Source: an uncultured Lachnospiraceae bacterium
GTDB taxonomy: Bacteria > Bacillota > Clostridia > Lachnospirales > Lachnospiraceae
Length of the DNA: 58,988 nt
Direction of reading: 5' to 3'
NCBI GenBank assembly: GCA_934317845.1
Contig: CAKRES010000019.1
Location: 1-58,988, forward strand
The notes beneath the pieces were generated by a model. The model saw only the letters and a program-made list of their open reading frames with translations. It ran no database searches and was not told where the DNA came from. The position numbers and the translations under genes are program-made. Of this stretch, positions 1 to 8,586 are shown piece after piece (positions within the stretch are counted from its first letter, which is position 1; each line of letters opens with the position of its first letter).

Positions 1-155
1 CGGAATTCTCCAGTACATAACATACTTTTTGTTCCAGCTGAACTTATAATTTTCAGTATTGCTGTGCTTCCAAGATGACTATCCATTTCTGTTTCAAGCA
101 TATCTTGAATCGTTCCGGACAGAAGATCCTTTAATGCTTCCTAAATATCGTCAGC
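1..155 (-). pseudogene. IS256-family transposase remnant (N-terminal part, runs off left edge)
   Basis: Reading the minus strand inward from about 155, the translation gives QAADDI, a TAG stop (141-143), then EALKDLLSGTIQDMLETEM and DSHLG. This matches the N-terminal region of IS256/Mutator-type transposases, in which a 'DLQEALKDLLGGTIQEMLEAEMD.HLGYEK' type stretch is characteristic. Near 66-73 the reading shifts by one frame and continues as KHSNTENYKFSWNKKYV and WRIP, resembling the following NYRNGY..K segment. An in-frame stop plus a frameshift make this a dead copy. It begins only about 10 bases past the stop codon of the neighbouring surface-protein gene. The 3' part lies outside the window, so the extent and terminal inverted repeats cannot be judged. 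Confidence 0.7.
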
Positions 156-162
156 GGCCTGT

Positions 163-3100
163 TTATTTTTTGACCCATTTTTTGTACAGCCTTTTCTTGC
201 TGGATGGCAGCTTAAATTTCGCTTTTTTTGCAATGCCATGAAATGCTTTTTTACCGATAGACTTTTTCGTTAGAGACGTCGTCTTAATGGTTATGGTGCG
301 CAGACTGCTACATTTCGCAAAAGCAGAGGCTCCGATTTCCTTTGTCTTTTTCAAAATGGTTACTTTCTTAAGTGATTTGCAACCGGAGAATGCTTTACTT
401 CCGATGGATAGCACATTACTTCCGGTCGAAACACGCTTGAGTGCTTTGCAGCCATAAAATGCTTTATTGCCAATGGCAGTAACCATACAGCTATATTTGC
501 CGTAAGCTATTTTAGCTGGAATGGATAATGTAACAGATCCCCTTTTCTTGTTTTTTAGATATTTCTTGTCATATCCGAGACAGGTTACAGTGCAAGTGCT
601 TGTGCGCACATTGCGGTTTGCAATGCGGTAACGCAGTCCTTTGACGGTAAATACAGTGCCGACTTTTGGAGCGGCGGTATTGTTTTTGTTGACAGATTGT
701 CCATTCCCGGGATTATTGTTATTTTGGTTAGGAAGGTCAAAGTCCGGATCATCGGAGTCGTTATTGTCTGTCAGTTTTGGTATTTCCGTAATACGTGAAC
801 GTTCATTACAGCGTTTACAATGCAGTGACATTTCTCCGGTAGATGTTTTGGTTGCCGGGATGTCAATGGTGAAGTTAGTTGCCCAATCGTGTCCAAGTGG
901 TCTTAAATATGTCTCGCTTATGTCGATTTCCTGTTTGCCGTCAGCATCCCAAAAGACCTTACAACATTCGCTGCAGGTATAATAGCTGGCGGAACCGGCT
1001 TCCGTGCAGGTCGCGGCAACCGTATCATGAAATATCATAGTATGTACATGATTTGGAATCGCATCATCATAGTGTGTGGTAGCACCGGCATTTTCTGCCA
1101 GATTATTATATCCGACGCCATACTTTGGACAATAAAAGTCTAAAGTATTGGTTTCACTGACGACATTTTTCCAAGCGTCACTTGCAGTGGTCGGTGCGTT
1201 ATCGGACTGAAAATACATTTTGCTTAATTTGCTGCAGTCAGCAAATGCTTCCGAATCAATGCGGGTGATCGTTTGTGGAAGGGTAATGCTTGTTACGTTC
1301 GTTTGTCCGGCAAATGCTTTTTTGGTGACGACACGTACCGGATATGAGATGTCGTTGATCGTTATGGTAGATGGAACACGGATATCTCCGGTCAGTATAT
1401 CGTTTGGAACGACAGAGACGGAGGCGAATTTTGTGCCATCCACACTTTCTTCCGGAGTGAAACGTAAATGATCTTTATTTACATAACGCTGGTAGCCACA
1501 TACGGTACATTCCCCATCTTTATATTGGTGTCCGAGTGCATTTACAACCTGCTGCGGCGTGAATACCAAGCCGCATTCAGAGCAGTGAGATCCTTCGGTA
1601 AGTCCCGGAGTGGTACAGGTTGCCGGAACTGCTTCATCGATTACAGTCACATGTGTATGTGGTTTGGCGGCAGAAGATTGAATCGTATACGGAATTGCTG
1701 TCTGTCCACAAAACAGACCGGCTCCCGTTACCCTGACAGTTGCTGTACCGACGGCGGTGTTGTTTTCATAACGGATCGTGTAGTCCTTATTTTCGGTCAG
1801 GGTAGTACCATGCATGGTCACAGTGACTTTTGGTTTCTGTGGATTGCCGGTATAGATGTACGACTTTTCGGACAGAGTGATTTCGGCCTGTGCAATGTCA
1901 ACACTACCGATTTCACCGATACGAAGAGTATAGGTTTTCTTTAGGGCAGGGTTATAGGTTGGATACACAGTGATTTGTGTAATGCCTGCAGCTAATACAT
2001 TAAGCGGATTTAAGTAGGTCTTATCGGATATGATACCAGGCGTGGAAACGACAGACGGATCTGAGGATTCAATACGGAGCTCCTGATAATCGCTATCGCC
2101 GTTGATATTTTGCGCCCATGCATAAATGGTGGAGCCGATTGGGTTGCTGGCCGGCATGGAAGAATCATAGGAACTTGTGGTGGAGGTACTATTGCGCCAA
2201 TAAATATCGAATGAGGTTGGCGGAGCGATGTAGATCGTATTGTGACAGTCGGAGCAGATACCCGTGCTCTTGCCATTGGCATCGATCTCTCCATATACAT
2301 AGTTATGTGGTGTTTTGGGGATAATTTCCTCAAAATCTTTATTACAGGTGTCACAGTGATATGTACGTGACCCATTTTTTGTACAGGTTGCCGGTGTATA
2401 ACCGGTCTCTTTACGCGTATGTGCACAAGAGATATGTACTGTTTTGGTCGCAAATATTGTGTTATCTGCTTTTGCTGTAATGGTGACATCTCCATCGGTA
2501 AGACCTGTAACGTTTCCATTGTTATCTACCGTAGCGATCGTACGGTCGGAAGAGGAATAGGTTAGAGGCTGGACGGACCAGATCTCGCGGGTGGACATAT
2601 TGCCATTGCTGCGAGTGCGTTCCAAACGTACTTTTGCGGTTAAGCTGGAAGTCTGCTCCGTGTTTATCGTATCTGTGCCGTCTAAGAAATTCTCTTTGAT
2701 ATATTTGTTGGAGATCTCAACTTTTTGTATAACATCGGTCTGCACATCCTGCATGGTTTCGTTCAGACCGGTGCTCATAGAAAATTCACCGGCAACGGTA
2801 TTCGGATAAGGTGCTGCTTCGGAATAGAAATCGCCCAATCCGACATAGTTGTATTTTGGATTGATCATACTTCTATAATGACCGGTTTCATTGGCCGGAT
2901 TTTGATTGACCCAGTCTTTTTGTTCAGATTTCCACAGAATGACACCTTCGGTCATGCTTTTTTCCCAACAGTAAGCGAGATCTTCACAATTGGAAGATAC
3001 ACCATGAAAAGATAGGGAAAAAGTATCTTTATCGCTGGGACGCTCATGTCCGGATGCCATGAACTGAAACGAAATGCCAGCCTCTGCCGCACGAATGCGA

Positions 3101-3507
3101 GCGATGCTTTCTAGGTCTCTCGACCATTTTAACGGTTTATAATCATCGGATGTCAGCATACGGCTGGGATCGCGCGGATCCGGTACATTGCCGGCTTGAC
3201 AGGCTTCCTTACGAATTTCATTCAGCATGTTGAGAGCTTCTTGCGCCTGACTATAATAAGAACCATAGATACCAAGCATCGTACATCCGTTGGATGCGCT
3301 CGCCACATCTGTTTCTAATATTGGCGGTGTTGCCTTGGAATCAGGCGTAGCGGTTGGTTCAGTTGCGGTTGTTTTGTGAGTAGTGACATCCTTAGGCGTT
3401 ACAGCAAAAGCAGCTGCCACTGATCCACTGGTGGTAGGAAGCACCATAGAGATGCTTAGAAGTGCCACTATTGCAGTCCTTTTCCAGTTGTTTTTTCTCA
3501 TAATCAT
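163..3507 (-). CDS. Large secreted cell-surface protein: CAP domain, Ig-like domains, CxxC modules and BspA-type LRRs
   Basis: 1114 residues with an N-terminal signal sequence (basic MIMRKNNWKR, then a hydrophobic stretch to about residue 33). A CAP/SCP-like domain spans about 85-250 and includes a GHYRSMINPKYNYVGLG segment. Next come a Big_2-like domain (about 312-349), an MBG-like domain (about 543-606), and at least three His/Cys modules (about 360-390, 617-660, 821-900) with repeated ATCT..G and CxxC pairs that look metal-binding. BspA-type leucine-rich repeats (IGNKAFYGCKALK, IGSKAFSGCKSLK) lie at about 707-772 and 950-1086. No LPXTG motif or C-terminal membrane anchor is visible, and the tail is very Lys-rich, so attachment to anionic wall polymers is possible. 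The ATG follows the MATE stop directly with AAAGGA six bases upstream, so translation is probably coupled. Substrate and role are unknown; adhesion or host interaction is an inference from the domain types. Confidence 0.85.
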   Translation of the reverse strand: MIMRKNNWKRTAIVALLSISMVLPTTSGSVAAAFAVTPKDVTTHKTTATEPTATPDSKATPPILETDVASASNGCTMLGIYGSYYSQAQEALNMLNEIRKEACQAGNVPDPRDPSRMLTSDDYKPLKWSRDLESIARIRAAEAGISFQFMASGHERPSDKDTFSLSFHGVSSNCEDLAYCWEKSMTEGVILWKSEQKDWVNQNPANETGHYRSMINPKYNYVGLGDFYSEAAPYPNTVAGEFSMSTGLNETMQDVQTDVIQKVEISNKYIKENFLDGTDTINTEQTSSLTAKVRLERTRSNGNMSTREIWSVQPLTYSSSDRTIATVDNNGNVTGLTDGDVTITAKADNTIFATKTVHISCAHTRKETGYTPATCTKNGSRTYHCDTCNKDFEEIIPKTPHNYVYGEIDANGKSTGICSDCHNTIYIAPPTSFDIYWRNSTSTTSSYDSSMPASNPIGSTIYAWAQNINGDSDYQELRIESSDPSVVSTPGIISDKTYLNPLNVLAAGITQITVYPTYNPALKKTYTLRIGEIGSVDIAQAEITLSEKSYIYTGNPQKPKVTVTMHGTTLTENKDYTIRYENNTAVGTATVRVTGAGLFCGQTAIPYTIQSSAAKPHTHVTVIDEAVPATCTTPGLTEGSHCSECGLVFTPQQVVNALGHQYKDGECTVCGYQRYVNKDHLRFTPEESVDGTKFASVSVVPNDILTGDIRVPSTITINDISYPVRVVTKKAFAGQTNVTSITLPQTITRIDSEAFADCSKLSKMYFQSDNAPTTASDAWKNVVSETNTLDFYCPKYGVGYNNLAENAGATTHYDDAIPNHVHTMIFHDTVAATCTEAGSASYYTCSECCKVFWDADGKQEIDISETYLRPLGHDWATNFTIDIPATKTSTGEMSLHCKRCNERSRITEIPKLTDNNDSDDPDFDLPNQNNNNPGNGQSVNKNNTAAPKVGTVFTVKGLRYRIANRNVRTSTCTVTCLGYDKKYLKNKKRGSVTLSIPAKIAYGKYSCMVTAIGNKAFYGCKALKRVSTGSNVLSIGSKAFSGCKSLKKVTILKKTKEIGASAFAKCSSLRTITIKTTSLTKKSIGKKAFHGIAKKAKFKLPSSKKRLYKKWVKK

Positions 3508-4860
3508 TTATATTCCTTTCTTTTTTTCAATTGAGCGCACAACAAGCAAACAAGTCGGTACGATGTAGAGCGTAGCAGTGATCCAAGCACTTTGATCGGC
3601 AAAGCAGATCGCATCGAAGTGAAAAATAGGAACCAATGCCAGACTGACGAAACAGCGTGCCGCCATTTCGACGGCGCCCGAGAAGATAGCTCTGCCGGAA
3701 TAGCCAAGACCCTGTGTGGTCATGCGGCAGGTGTTTAAGATGCCGAGTGACCAATAGAAGAATCCGAGGCAGCGCAGATATTTGGCAGAAGCATCAAGCA
3801 CCGCAGTAGCGGATGGCTTCACGAACAGCAGTGTCAATGTACGGCCAAAGAAGATAAGTACAATGCCTGCTATAAGGCCATATGCCATGCCGACGAAGAC
3901 GCCCTGCAAGATTCCTTTCTTAATACGATCCGTCTTCCCGGCACCAAGATTTTGTCCGCAAAAGGTGGATACACCGGTTGCGATTGCATCAAATGGACAC
4001 ATGGCAAACTGCTTAATACGCATAGCTGCGGTGAATCCGGTAATATAGACGTCACCCAGTCCGTTGTTGGCGGACTGCATGACCATACTGCCTATCGCTG
4101 TAATGGAATATTGCAGTCCCATAGGGACCGCCATGATAAGCAGATGCGATACCATCTGTGGGCGAAAAGCGCGATCCTCTGCAGTTGGATGCAGTATCGG
4201 TACCTTCTTTAGTATAAACACGAGACAAAGCAGCCCGCTGATCCCCTGAGCGGTGATCGTTGCAATTGCAGCACCGGCACAGCCCCAGTGAAAGACAACG
4301 ATGCAGACCAGATCCAAGATAATATTTAGTATGGTGGAAAACACCAAAAACAAAAAAGGTGTTTTGCTGTCGCCAACGGCACGAAGTATGCTCGAAAGCA
4401 GATTGTACAGTAAAGTACAAGGGATGCCCAGGAAAATAATTAACAAGTAAATATAGGCATCTTTATAGATGTTGGCTGGTGTGGTTAAAATATGTAAAAT
4501 AGCAGGGCAAAGCAGGGCGCAGATCGTTGTCAGCAGGACGGCGGCAGCAATCGTGATAAAAATGCTGTGCCAGATATAGGCGCGCATGGATCTGTAATCC
4601 TTGCCGCCAAAGCGTTGAGCGATAGGAATTCCAAATCCACAACAGATGCCGATGCAAAATCCAAGCACCAAAAATTGGACACTAGAGGAGGCACCGACTG
4701 CAGCTAGCGCTTTCGGCCCAAGGAATCGTCCAACGATCGCCGCATCAGCAACATTATACATTTGCTGAAAAAAGTTGCCGATCAACAAAGGAAATGCAAA
4801 CTGCAGGATCAAAAGCATTGGCTTACCTGTTGTCATATCTTTCGTGACATCTTTACTCAT
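3508..4860 (-). CDS. MATE family efflux transporter
   Basis: 450 residues with about twelve hydrophobic segments in two six-helix halves, the usual size for MATE (NorM/DinF-like) cation-coupled antiporters. The N-terminal segment FPLLIGNFFQQMYNVADAA followed by IVGRFLGPKALAAVGAS is a MATE hallmark, and the second half repeats the arrangement. The likely role is export of organic cations or toxic metabolites driven by Na+ or H+; the substrate cannot be read from sequence. The ATG has GGAGG ten bases upstream. The stop codon is immediately adjacent to the start of the downstream surface-protein gene. A short LytTR-type gene lies 130 bases upstream and may regulate this pair, though that is inference. 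Confidence 0.92.
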   Translation of the reverse strand: MSKDVTKDMTTGKPMLLILQFAFPLLIGNFFQQMYNVADAAIVGRFLGPKALAAVGASSSVQFLVLGFCIGICCGFGIPIAQRFGGKDYRSMRAYIWHSIFITIAAAVLLTTICALLCPAILHILTTPANIYKDAYIYLLIIFLGIPCTLLYNLLSSILRAVGDSKTPFLFLVFSTILNIILDLVCIVVFHWGCAGAAIATITAQGISGLLCLVFILKKVPILHPTAEDRAFRPQMVSHLLIMAVPMGLQYSITAIGSMVMQSANNGLGDVYITGFTAAMRIKQFAMCPFDAIATGVSTFCGQNLGAGKTDRIKKGILQGVFVGMAYGLIAGIVLIFFGRTLTLLFVKPSATAVLDASAKYLRCLGFFYWSLGILNTCRMTTQGLGYSGRAIFSGAVEMAARCFVSLALVPIFHFDAICFADQSAWITATLYIVPTCLLVVRSIEKKKGI

Positions 4861-4907
4861 CTAATTTCGACCTCCATATGTAACGCTGAACTCCGATTTG
4901 TTTTCCT

Positions 4908-4935
4908 CATATAATGTACAGGGAGTAATTAACAA
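4908..4935 (-). promoter_or_regulatory. Candidate promoter of the MATE gene
   Basis: The minus strand reads TTGTTA, a 16-base spacer, then TATATG, about 50 bases before the MATE start codon. An overlapping alternative is TTGAAA, 17 bases, TACATT. It lies between the LytTR gene and the transporter. Confidence 0.4.
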
Positions 4936-4992
4936 TTTCAATATTGCAATTATCTATTTTAACACCATAATTGGGAAATACAACTGCTATTT

Positions 4993-5334
4993 TTAAAACA
5001 TATATCGGAAATAAACTTCCTTGAAGGTAGCATAGTTATTTCGCGAAATTGGGATGACCATGCCGTTTTGAAGAGTTACTTCGCTTTTAGTAAATTGTTC
5101 TACTAACATTAGATTTACGATATAGCTGCGATGACACTTGATAAATCCCCGATCCATATGGAATATCTCTTCGCACTTATAAAATGGTTCACGGATTGTG
5201 ATCTCCTTAATCCGAAATCCACAATGCAGACGAATGGACTTCAAACCACCAATACGGAAGAAACATCCGGAAAGATTATCCCAATGCCAATCCGTCATAT
5301 TATTTAACAGATATGAATGTACATAATCCACCAT
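4993..5334 (-). CDS. Short LytTR-type DNA-binding protein (no receiver domain)
   Basis: 113 residues matching only the C-terminal LytTR DNA-binding domain: an IKEITIREPFYKCEEIF strand/helix, the characteristic FIKCHRSYIVNL core (about 66-77), and a VTLQNGMVIPISRNNY segment (about 86-101). The upstream response-regulator receiver is absent, and a TAA stop sits in frame one codon before the putative ATG. No good ribosome-binding site precedes this ATG, so the gene could start at Met13 or be a degraded fragment. If expressed, it would bind DNA as a small standalone regulator. The MATE/surface-protein genes directly downstream are the obvious candidate target. Confidence 0.6.
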   Translation of the reverse strand: MVDYVHSYLLNNMTDWHWDNLSGCFFRIGGLKSIRLHCGFRIKEITIREPFYKCEEIFHMDRGFIKCHRSYIVNLMLVEQFTKSEVTLQNGMVIPISRNNYATFKEVYFRYMF

Positions 5335-5417
5335 ATTTTAACAAGTTGGTGATTATCCTGACGACAGCACAATAAAATGTGTTTAGTAGCAAATTAGTAG
5401 CAGAGAAAAAGAAAAAA

Positions 5418-5448
5418 TCCGGGAACGCCCTGTTTATAAGGCTTCCCA
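5418..5448 (-). terminator. Rho-independent terminator of guaA
   Basis: Just past the guaA stop the minus strand forms a GGGAAGCC/GGCGTTCCC stem (one bulge) followed by a run of six T, then more T-rich sequence. Confidence 0.8.
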
Positions 5449-5460
5449 GACTTACGGATA

Positions 5461-7035
5461 CTACTCAAACTCTATCGTTCCTGGCGGTTTACTCGTCAGA
5501 TCATAGAAGCATCGGTTCACTCCTCTGACCTCATTGATAATACGGTTCATCACCGTCTGTAATACCTCCCACGGAATCTGCGCGCTCTCTGCTGTCATGA
5601 AATCAATCGTCTTCACTGCGCGTAATGCGACGGCATAGTCATAGGTTCTCTCATCCCCCATAACACCAACACTTCGCATATTGGTAAGTGCTGCAAAATA
5701 CTGATTTGGCATCCATGGTGCTTCTTCCCCATGTTCTTCCTTATATTTCTTTGCAGCTGCATCGACTTCGCTTCTGTAAATATAATCTGCATCCTGTACG
5801 ATACGCACTTTTTCTGCACTGACTTCTCCGATGATACGGATTCCAAGTCCCGGTCCCGGAAATGGCTGACGGAACACAAGATATTCCGGCAATCCAAGCT
5901 CTAATCCTACTTTTCGCACCTCATCTTTGAACAGGTTGCGCAATGGCTCGATCAGATCTTTAAAGTCTACCTTCTCCGGCAGTCCACCTACGTTATGATG
6001 AGACTTGATGACGGCAGATTCTCCTCCCAGTCCGGATTCCACAACATCCGGATAAATGGTTCCCTGTGCAAGGAAATCCACTGCTCCGATCTTTTTCGCT
6101 TCTTCTTCAAACACACGGATAAATTCTTCTCCGATAATCTTACGTTTGGCTTCCGGTTCGGTTGCTCCTTTTAATTTAGCATAGTAACGTTCCTGTGCAT
6201 TTACCCGGATAAAGTTTACATCAAAGTCACCGTCCGGTCCAAAGACGCCTTCTACTTCATCGCCTTCATTTTTACGCAGCAGTCCGTGATCTACAAAAAC
6301 GCAGGTCAACTGTTTACCAATGGCTTTTGCCAGAAGTGCTGCCAGTACCGAACTATCCACACCGCCGGATAATGCCAGCAATACTTTTCCATCTCCGACC
6401 TTTTCCCGGATGGCTTTGATCTGCTCCTCCACAAAGGAATCCATTCTCCAGTCCCCGGCACATCCACACACACCACGGACAAAATTTTTGAGCATTTTGC
6501 TTCCCTCTACGGTATGCAATACCTCCGGATGGAACTGGATCGCATACAGATTCTTCTCCCGGTTCTCGGCTGCTGCCACCGGGCAATCTGCCGTATGCGC
6601 ACAAATAGAAAATCCCGGTGCTGTCTCTTTAATATAATCAAAGTGGCTCATCCAGCAGACGGTCTCTTTGCTCACCTGGGCAAACAATGGCGAGGTCGGA
6701 TCTACGACCACATCTGTTTTTCCATACTCTCTGACCGGTGCTTTCTCAACCGTACCGCCCAGCACATGCTGCATCAACTGCGCACCATAGCACAGTCCCA
6801 GCACGGGAATTCCCAGCTCAAACAACTCTTTGGAAAATGTCGGTGCCCCATCTTCATAACAGCTGTTCGGTCCACCTGTTAAAATGATTCCCTTCGGATT
6901 CATTTCCTTAATCTTCTCAATCCCAATGCGGTATGAATAAATCTCACAGTAAACGTTGCATTCTCTGACACGCCGCGCCACTAACTGGTTGTACTGACCA
7001 CCAAAGTCCAATACAATAACAAGTTCCTTGTTCAC
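5461..7035 (-). CDS. guaA: GMP synthase (glutamine-hydrolysing)
   Basis: Converts XMP, glutamine and ATP to GMP in the cytoplasm, the last step of de novo guanine nucleotide synthesis. The 524 residues match the normal family length. The N-terminal class I glutamine amidotransferase starts VIVLDFGGQYNQLVARR, with the nucleophile in GLCYGAQ (about residue 82) and the catalytic His in the FHPEV motif. The ATP pyrophosphatase domain carries the P-loop ALSGGVDSSV. The C-terminal dimerisation domain ends in the typical KPPGTIEFE. The start is taken as GTG at 7035 because AGGAGG lies seven bases upstream; an ATG 21 codons further upstream lacks this. The gene appears monocistronic between its own promoter and terminator. 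I see no purine riboswitch in the leader. Confidence 0.97.
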   Translation of the reverse strand: MNKELVIVLDFGGQYNQLVARRVRECNVYCEIYSYRIGIEKIKEMNPKGIILTGGPNSCYEDGAPTFSKELFELGIPVLGLCYGAQLMQHVLGGTVEKAPVREYGKTDVVVDPTSPLFAQVSKETVCWMSHFDYIKETAPGFSICAHTADCPVAAAENREKNLYAIQFHPEVLHTVEGSKMLKNFVRGVCGCAGDWRMDSFVEEQIKAIREKVGDGKVLLALSGGVDSSVLAALLAKAIGKQLTCVFVDHGLLRKNEGDEVEGVFGPDGDFDVNFIRVNAQERYYAKLKGATEPEAKRKIIGEEFIRVFEEEAKKIGAVDFLAQGTIYPDVVESGLGGESAVIKSHHNVGGLPEKVDFKDLIEPLRNLFKDEVRKVGLELGLPEYLVFRQPFPGPGLGIRIIGEVSAEKVRIVQDADYIYRSEVDAAAKKYKEEHGEEAPWMPNQYFAALTNMRSVGVMGDERTYDYAVALRAVKTIDFMTAESAQIPWEVLQTVMNRIINEVRGVNRCFYDLTSKPPGTIEFE

Positions 7036-7135
7036 AATGTCTCCTCCTTCTATCACAACTCTGTCTGTCTCAGACATTTTTATCTTATTTTCGTGCATTG
7101 ACCAAATATTTAATATCTGTTTTTGCTCTCCCTAC

Positions 7136-7164
7136 ATCATACCCTATTTTGCCTTGTTTCACAA
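7136..7164 (-). promoter_or_regulatory. guaA promoter
   Basis: TTGTGA (7159-7164), a 17-base spacer and TATGAT (7136-7141) on the minus strand, about 100 bases before the guaA GTG. This is close to the sigma-A consensus. Confidence 0.7.
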
Positions 7165-7235
7165 GAACATGTTCATGGGAATCGTCCTCTTATTTGCCTT
7201 TCTTGAAAGGGAAGCAAAAAAATGTTAGGATATGA

Positions 7236-7370
7236 AGCCACGAAGACGGCCGTGACAGCTACCTGGTTGTCGTTGCAGAAGGGGTTACTGATGCTCCAAA
7301 GCTTGCTGAGATCATCCGCGAAAAGACCGGCATTGAATCCCGTGTTTCCGTGCTTGACTATATGATTTAA
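7236..7370 (+). pseudogene. 6-phosphofructokinase gene fragment
   Basis: The 492-base gap between guaA and the lipid kinase contains a plus-strand stretch that translates without interruption as SHEDGRDSYLVVVAEGV, then TDAPKLAEIIREKTGIESRV and SVLDYMI before a TAA stop. The VVVAEGV...IIREKTGIESRVSVL segment matches the middle of ATP-dependent phosphofructokinases, which normally continue with LGYIQRGGSPT. Here the match breaks at VLD. It is preceded in frame by a TGA and has no start codon or ribosome-binding site, so this is a gene remnant of about 40 codons. The rest of the gap holds the guaA promoter on one side and a terminator on the other. Confidence 0.6.
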
Positions 7371-7397
7371 GCTTAACACTGGCAAATTAATTAAAAC

Positions 7398-7442
7398 AAT
7401 GCAGCCTCTGTATTAGAATTACACTAACACGGAAGCTGCATT
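7398..7442. terminator. Bidirectional terminator-like hairpin
   Basis: Inverted repeat AATGCAGC (7398-7405) and GCTGCATT (7435-7442), with partial pairing inside and T/A-rich sequence on both sides. It would terminate the lipid kinase gene on the minus strand. Confidence 0.55.
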
Positions 7443-7527
7443 ATGTTTTAATATTATATATGTTTTACTATCGCACGGCTACATTATATTTTTCTACTTT
7501 ATTTTTTAAAGCCGCACTGCTTCTTTT

Positions 7528-8466
7528 TTATTCTTTCACTTTTCTTGTTCCAATACGGTGCTTATGGTTCTTCTTTGGACTAAAGATCTGAACCGCCCGC
7601 TCATTACAGGAAATGTCTACTTCGGTATGGAATCCGCCATCCTCACCGTCCAGTGTCCAGCGCACCGGCTCTTTGGAGTGAAAATGTATACTCTTTACAT
7701 GCATGGCATCAATAAACGGCGTATCCGGATTACGATTTAAAAGTGCCTGTGCGATCTGCTCTAATTCCAGTGGATTAGATGGAGCATGGATCAATGCTAC
7801 TTCAAACAGCCCATCATCCAGCGTCATCTTGTTTGTTTCACTCTCCAGCTTAAAGCCGCCGATCGATTTGGAATTACATACCATTCCAAAGATGTAGTTG
7901 CCTTCTACGATCCGTCCGTCGTCACGCTCCACTGTCATTTCAAAACCTCTGAGATCTTTGATGCGCTTCACGGCATCAATAAAGTACGCCATACGTCCCA
8001 TCGCATTTTTCAACTCCTGAGGAGTTTCATACGCTACTTCCGTAAATGCACCAAACCCGGCAATATAATTAAAGAAGCGGTCATTAAAGGAACCAATATC
8101 ACACGAATATAGATTTCCCGCTGTTACAATCTGTGCTGCTGAAAGCGGTTCTTTTGGAAGCTTTAAACTCGTTGCAAAATCATTGACCGTTCCCATTGGC
8201 AGATAGCCGCACGCCGGCTTATTCGTAAGCCGCATAATCCCGCCAAGCACTTCATTGATCGTACCATCTCCACCAGAGCAGAGGATCACATCATAGTCTT
8301 CTCCCCGCTCCAACACCATCTGTGTTGCCTCTTTTGGAGCCTGCGTTGCATAAATCGTAATGTCATATCCTGCACGACACAGCTCTTCTATTACATCGGA
8401 AAGCGATGTTTTGATCTTACCTTTGCCGGCATTGGCATTGTATATAAATAACATCTTTTTCTTCAT
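7528..8466 (-). CDS. Diacylglycerol/lipid kinase family protein (YegS/BmrU type)
   Basis: 312 residues of the DAGK catalytic family. The N-terminus KKKMLFIYNANAGKG and the nucleotide-binding motif CSGGDGTINEVLGG (about residues 68-81) are diagnostic, and a FNYIAGFGAFTEVAYET segment follows. Members phosphorylate diacylglycerol or related membrane lipids; the exact substrate (DgkB-like recycling of diacylglycerol from lipoteichoic acid synthesis, or another lipid) cannot be decided here. The start is at 8466 (MKKKML) because GGAGG lies eight bases upstream. A possible ATG five codons earlier overlaps that site. The protein is likely cytoplasmic and membrane-associated. Confidence 0.9.
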   Translation of the reverse strand: MKKKMLFIYNANAGKGKIKTSLSDVIEELCRAGYDITIYATQAPKEATQMVLERGEDYDVILCSGGDGTINEVLGGIMRLTNKPACGYLPMGTVNDFATSLKLPKEPLSAAQIVTAGNLYSCDIGSFNDRFFNYIAGFGAFTEVAYETPQELKNAMGRMAYFIDAVKRIKDLRGFEMTVERDDGRIVEGNYIFGMVCNSKSIGGFKLESETNKMTLDDGLFEVALIHAPSNPLELEQIAQALLNRNPDTPFIDAMHVKSIHFHSKEPVRWTLDGEDGGFHTEVDISCNERAVQIFSPKKNHKHRIGTRKVKE

Positions 8467-8586
8467 AGGAAAAACCTCCACAATCTAACTTTGCCTTGTG
8501 AAAATAATCCCTTTTATACTAGCACATTTGCAACAATTTTAAAATAAAATTTCACAAGAAATTTACATAAGTGGCATTTTTTCCCG

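Noticed and set aside
2010..2519. A 169-codon open frame on the minus strand
   Set aside because: Overlaps the CAP/LRR surface-protein gene in another frame; its low-complexity translation has no recognisable domain.
7036..7235. Purine riboswitch in the guaA leader
   Set aside because: No conserved purine-riboswitch core or matching stems could be found by eye in the roughly 95-base leader.
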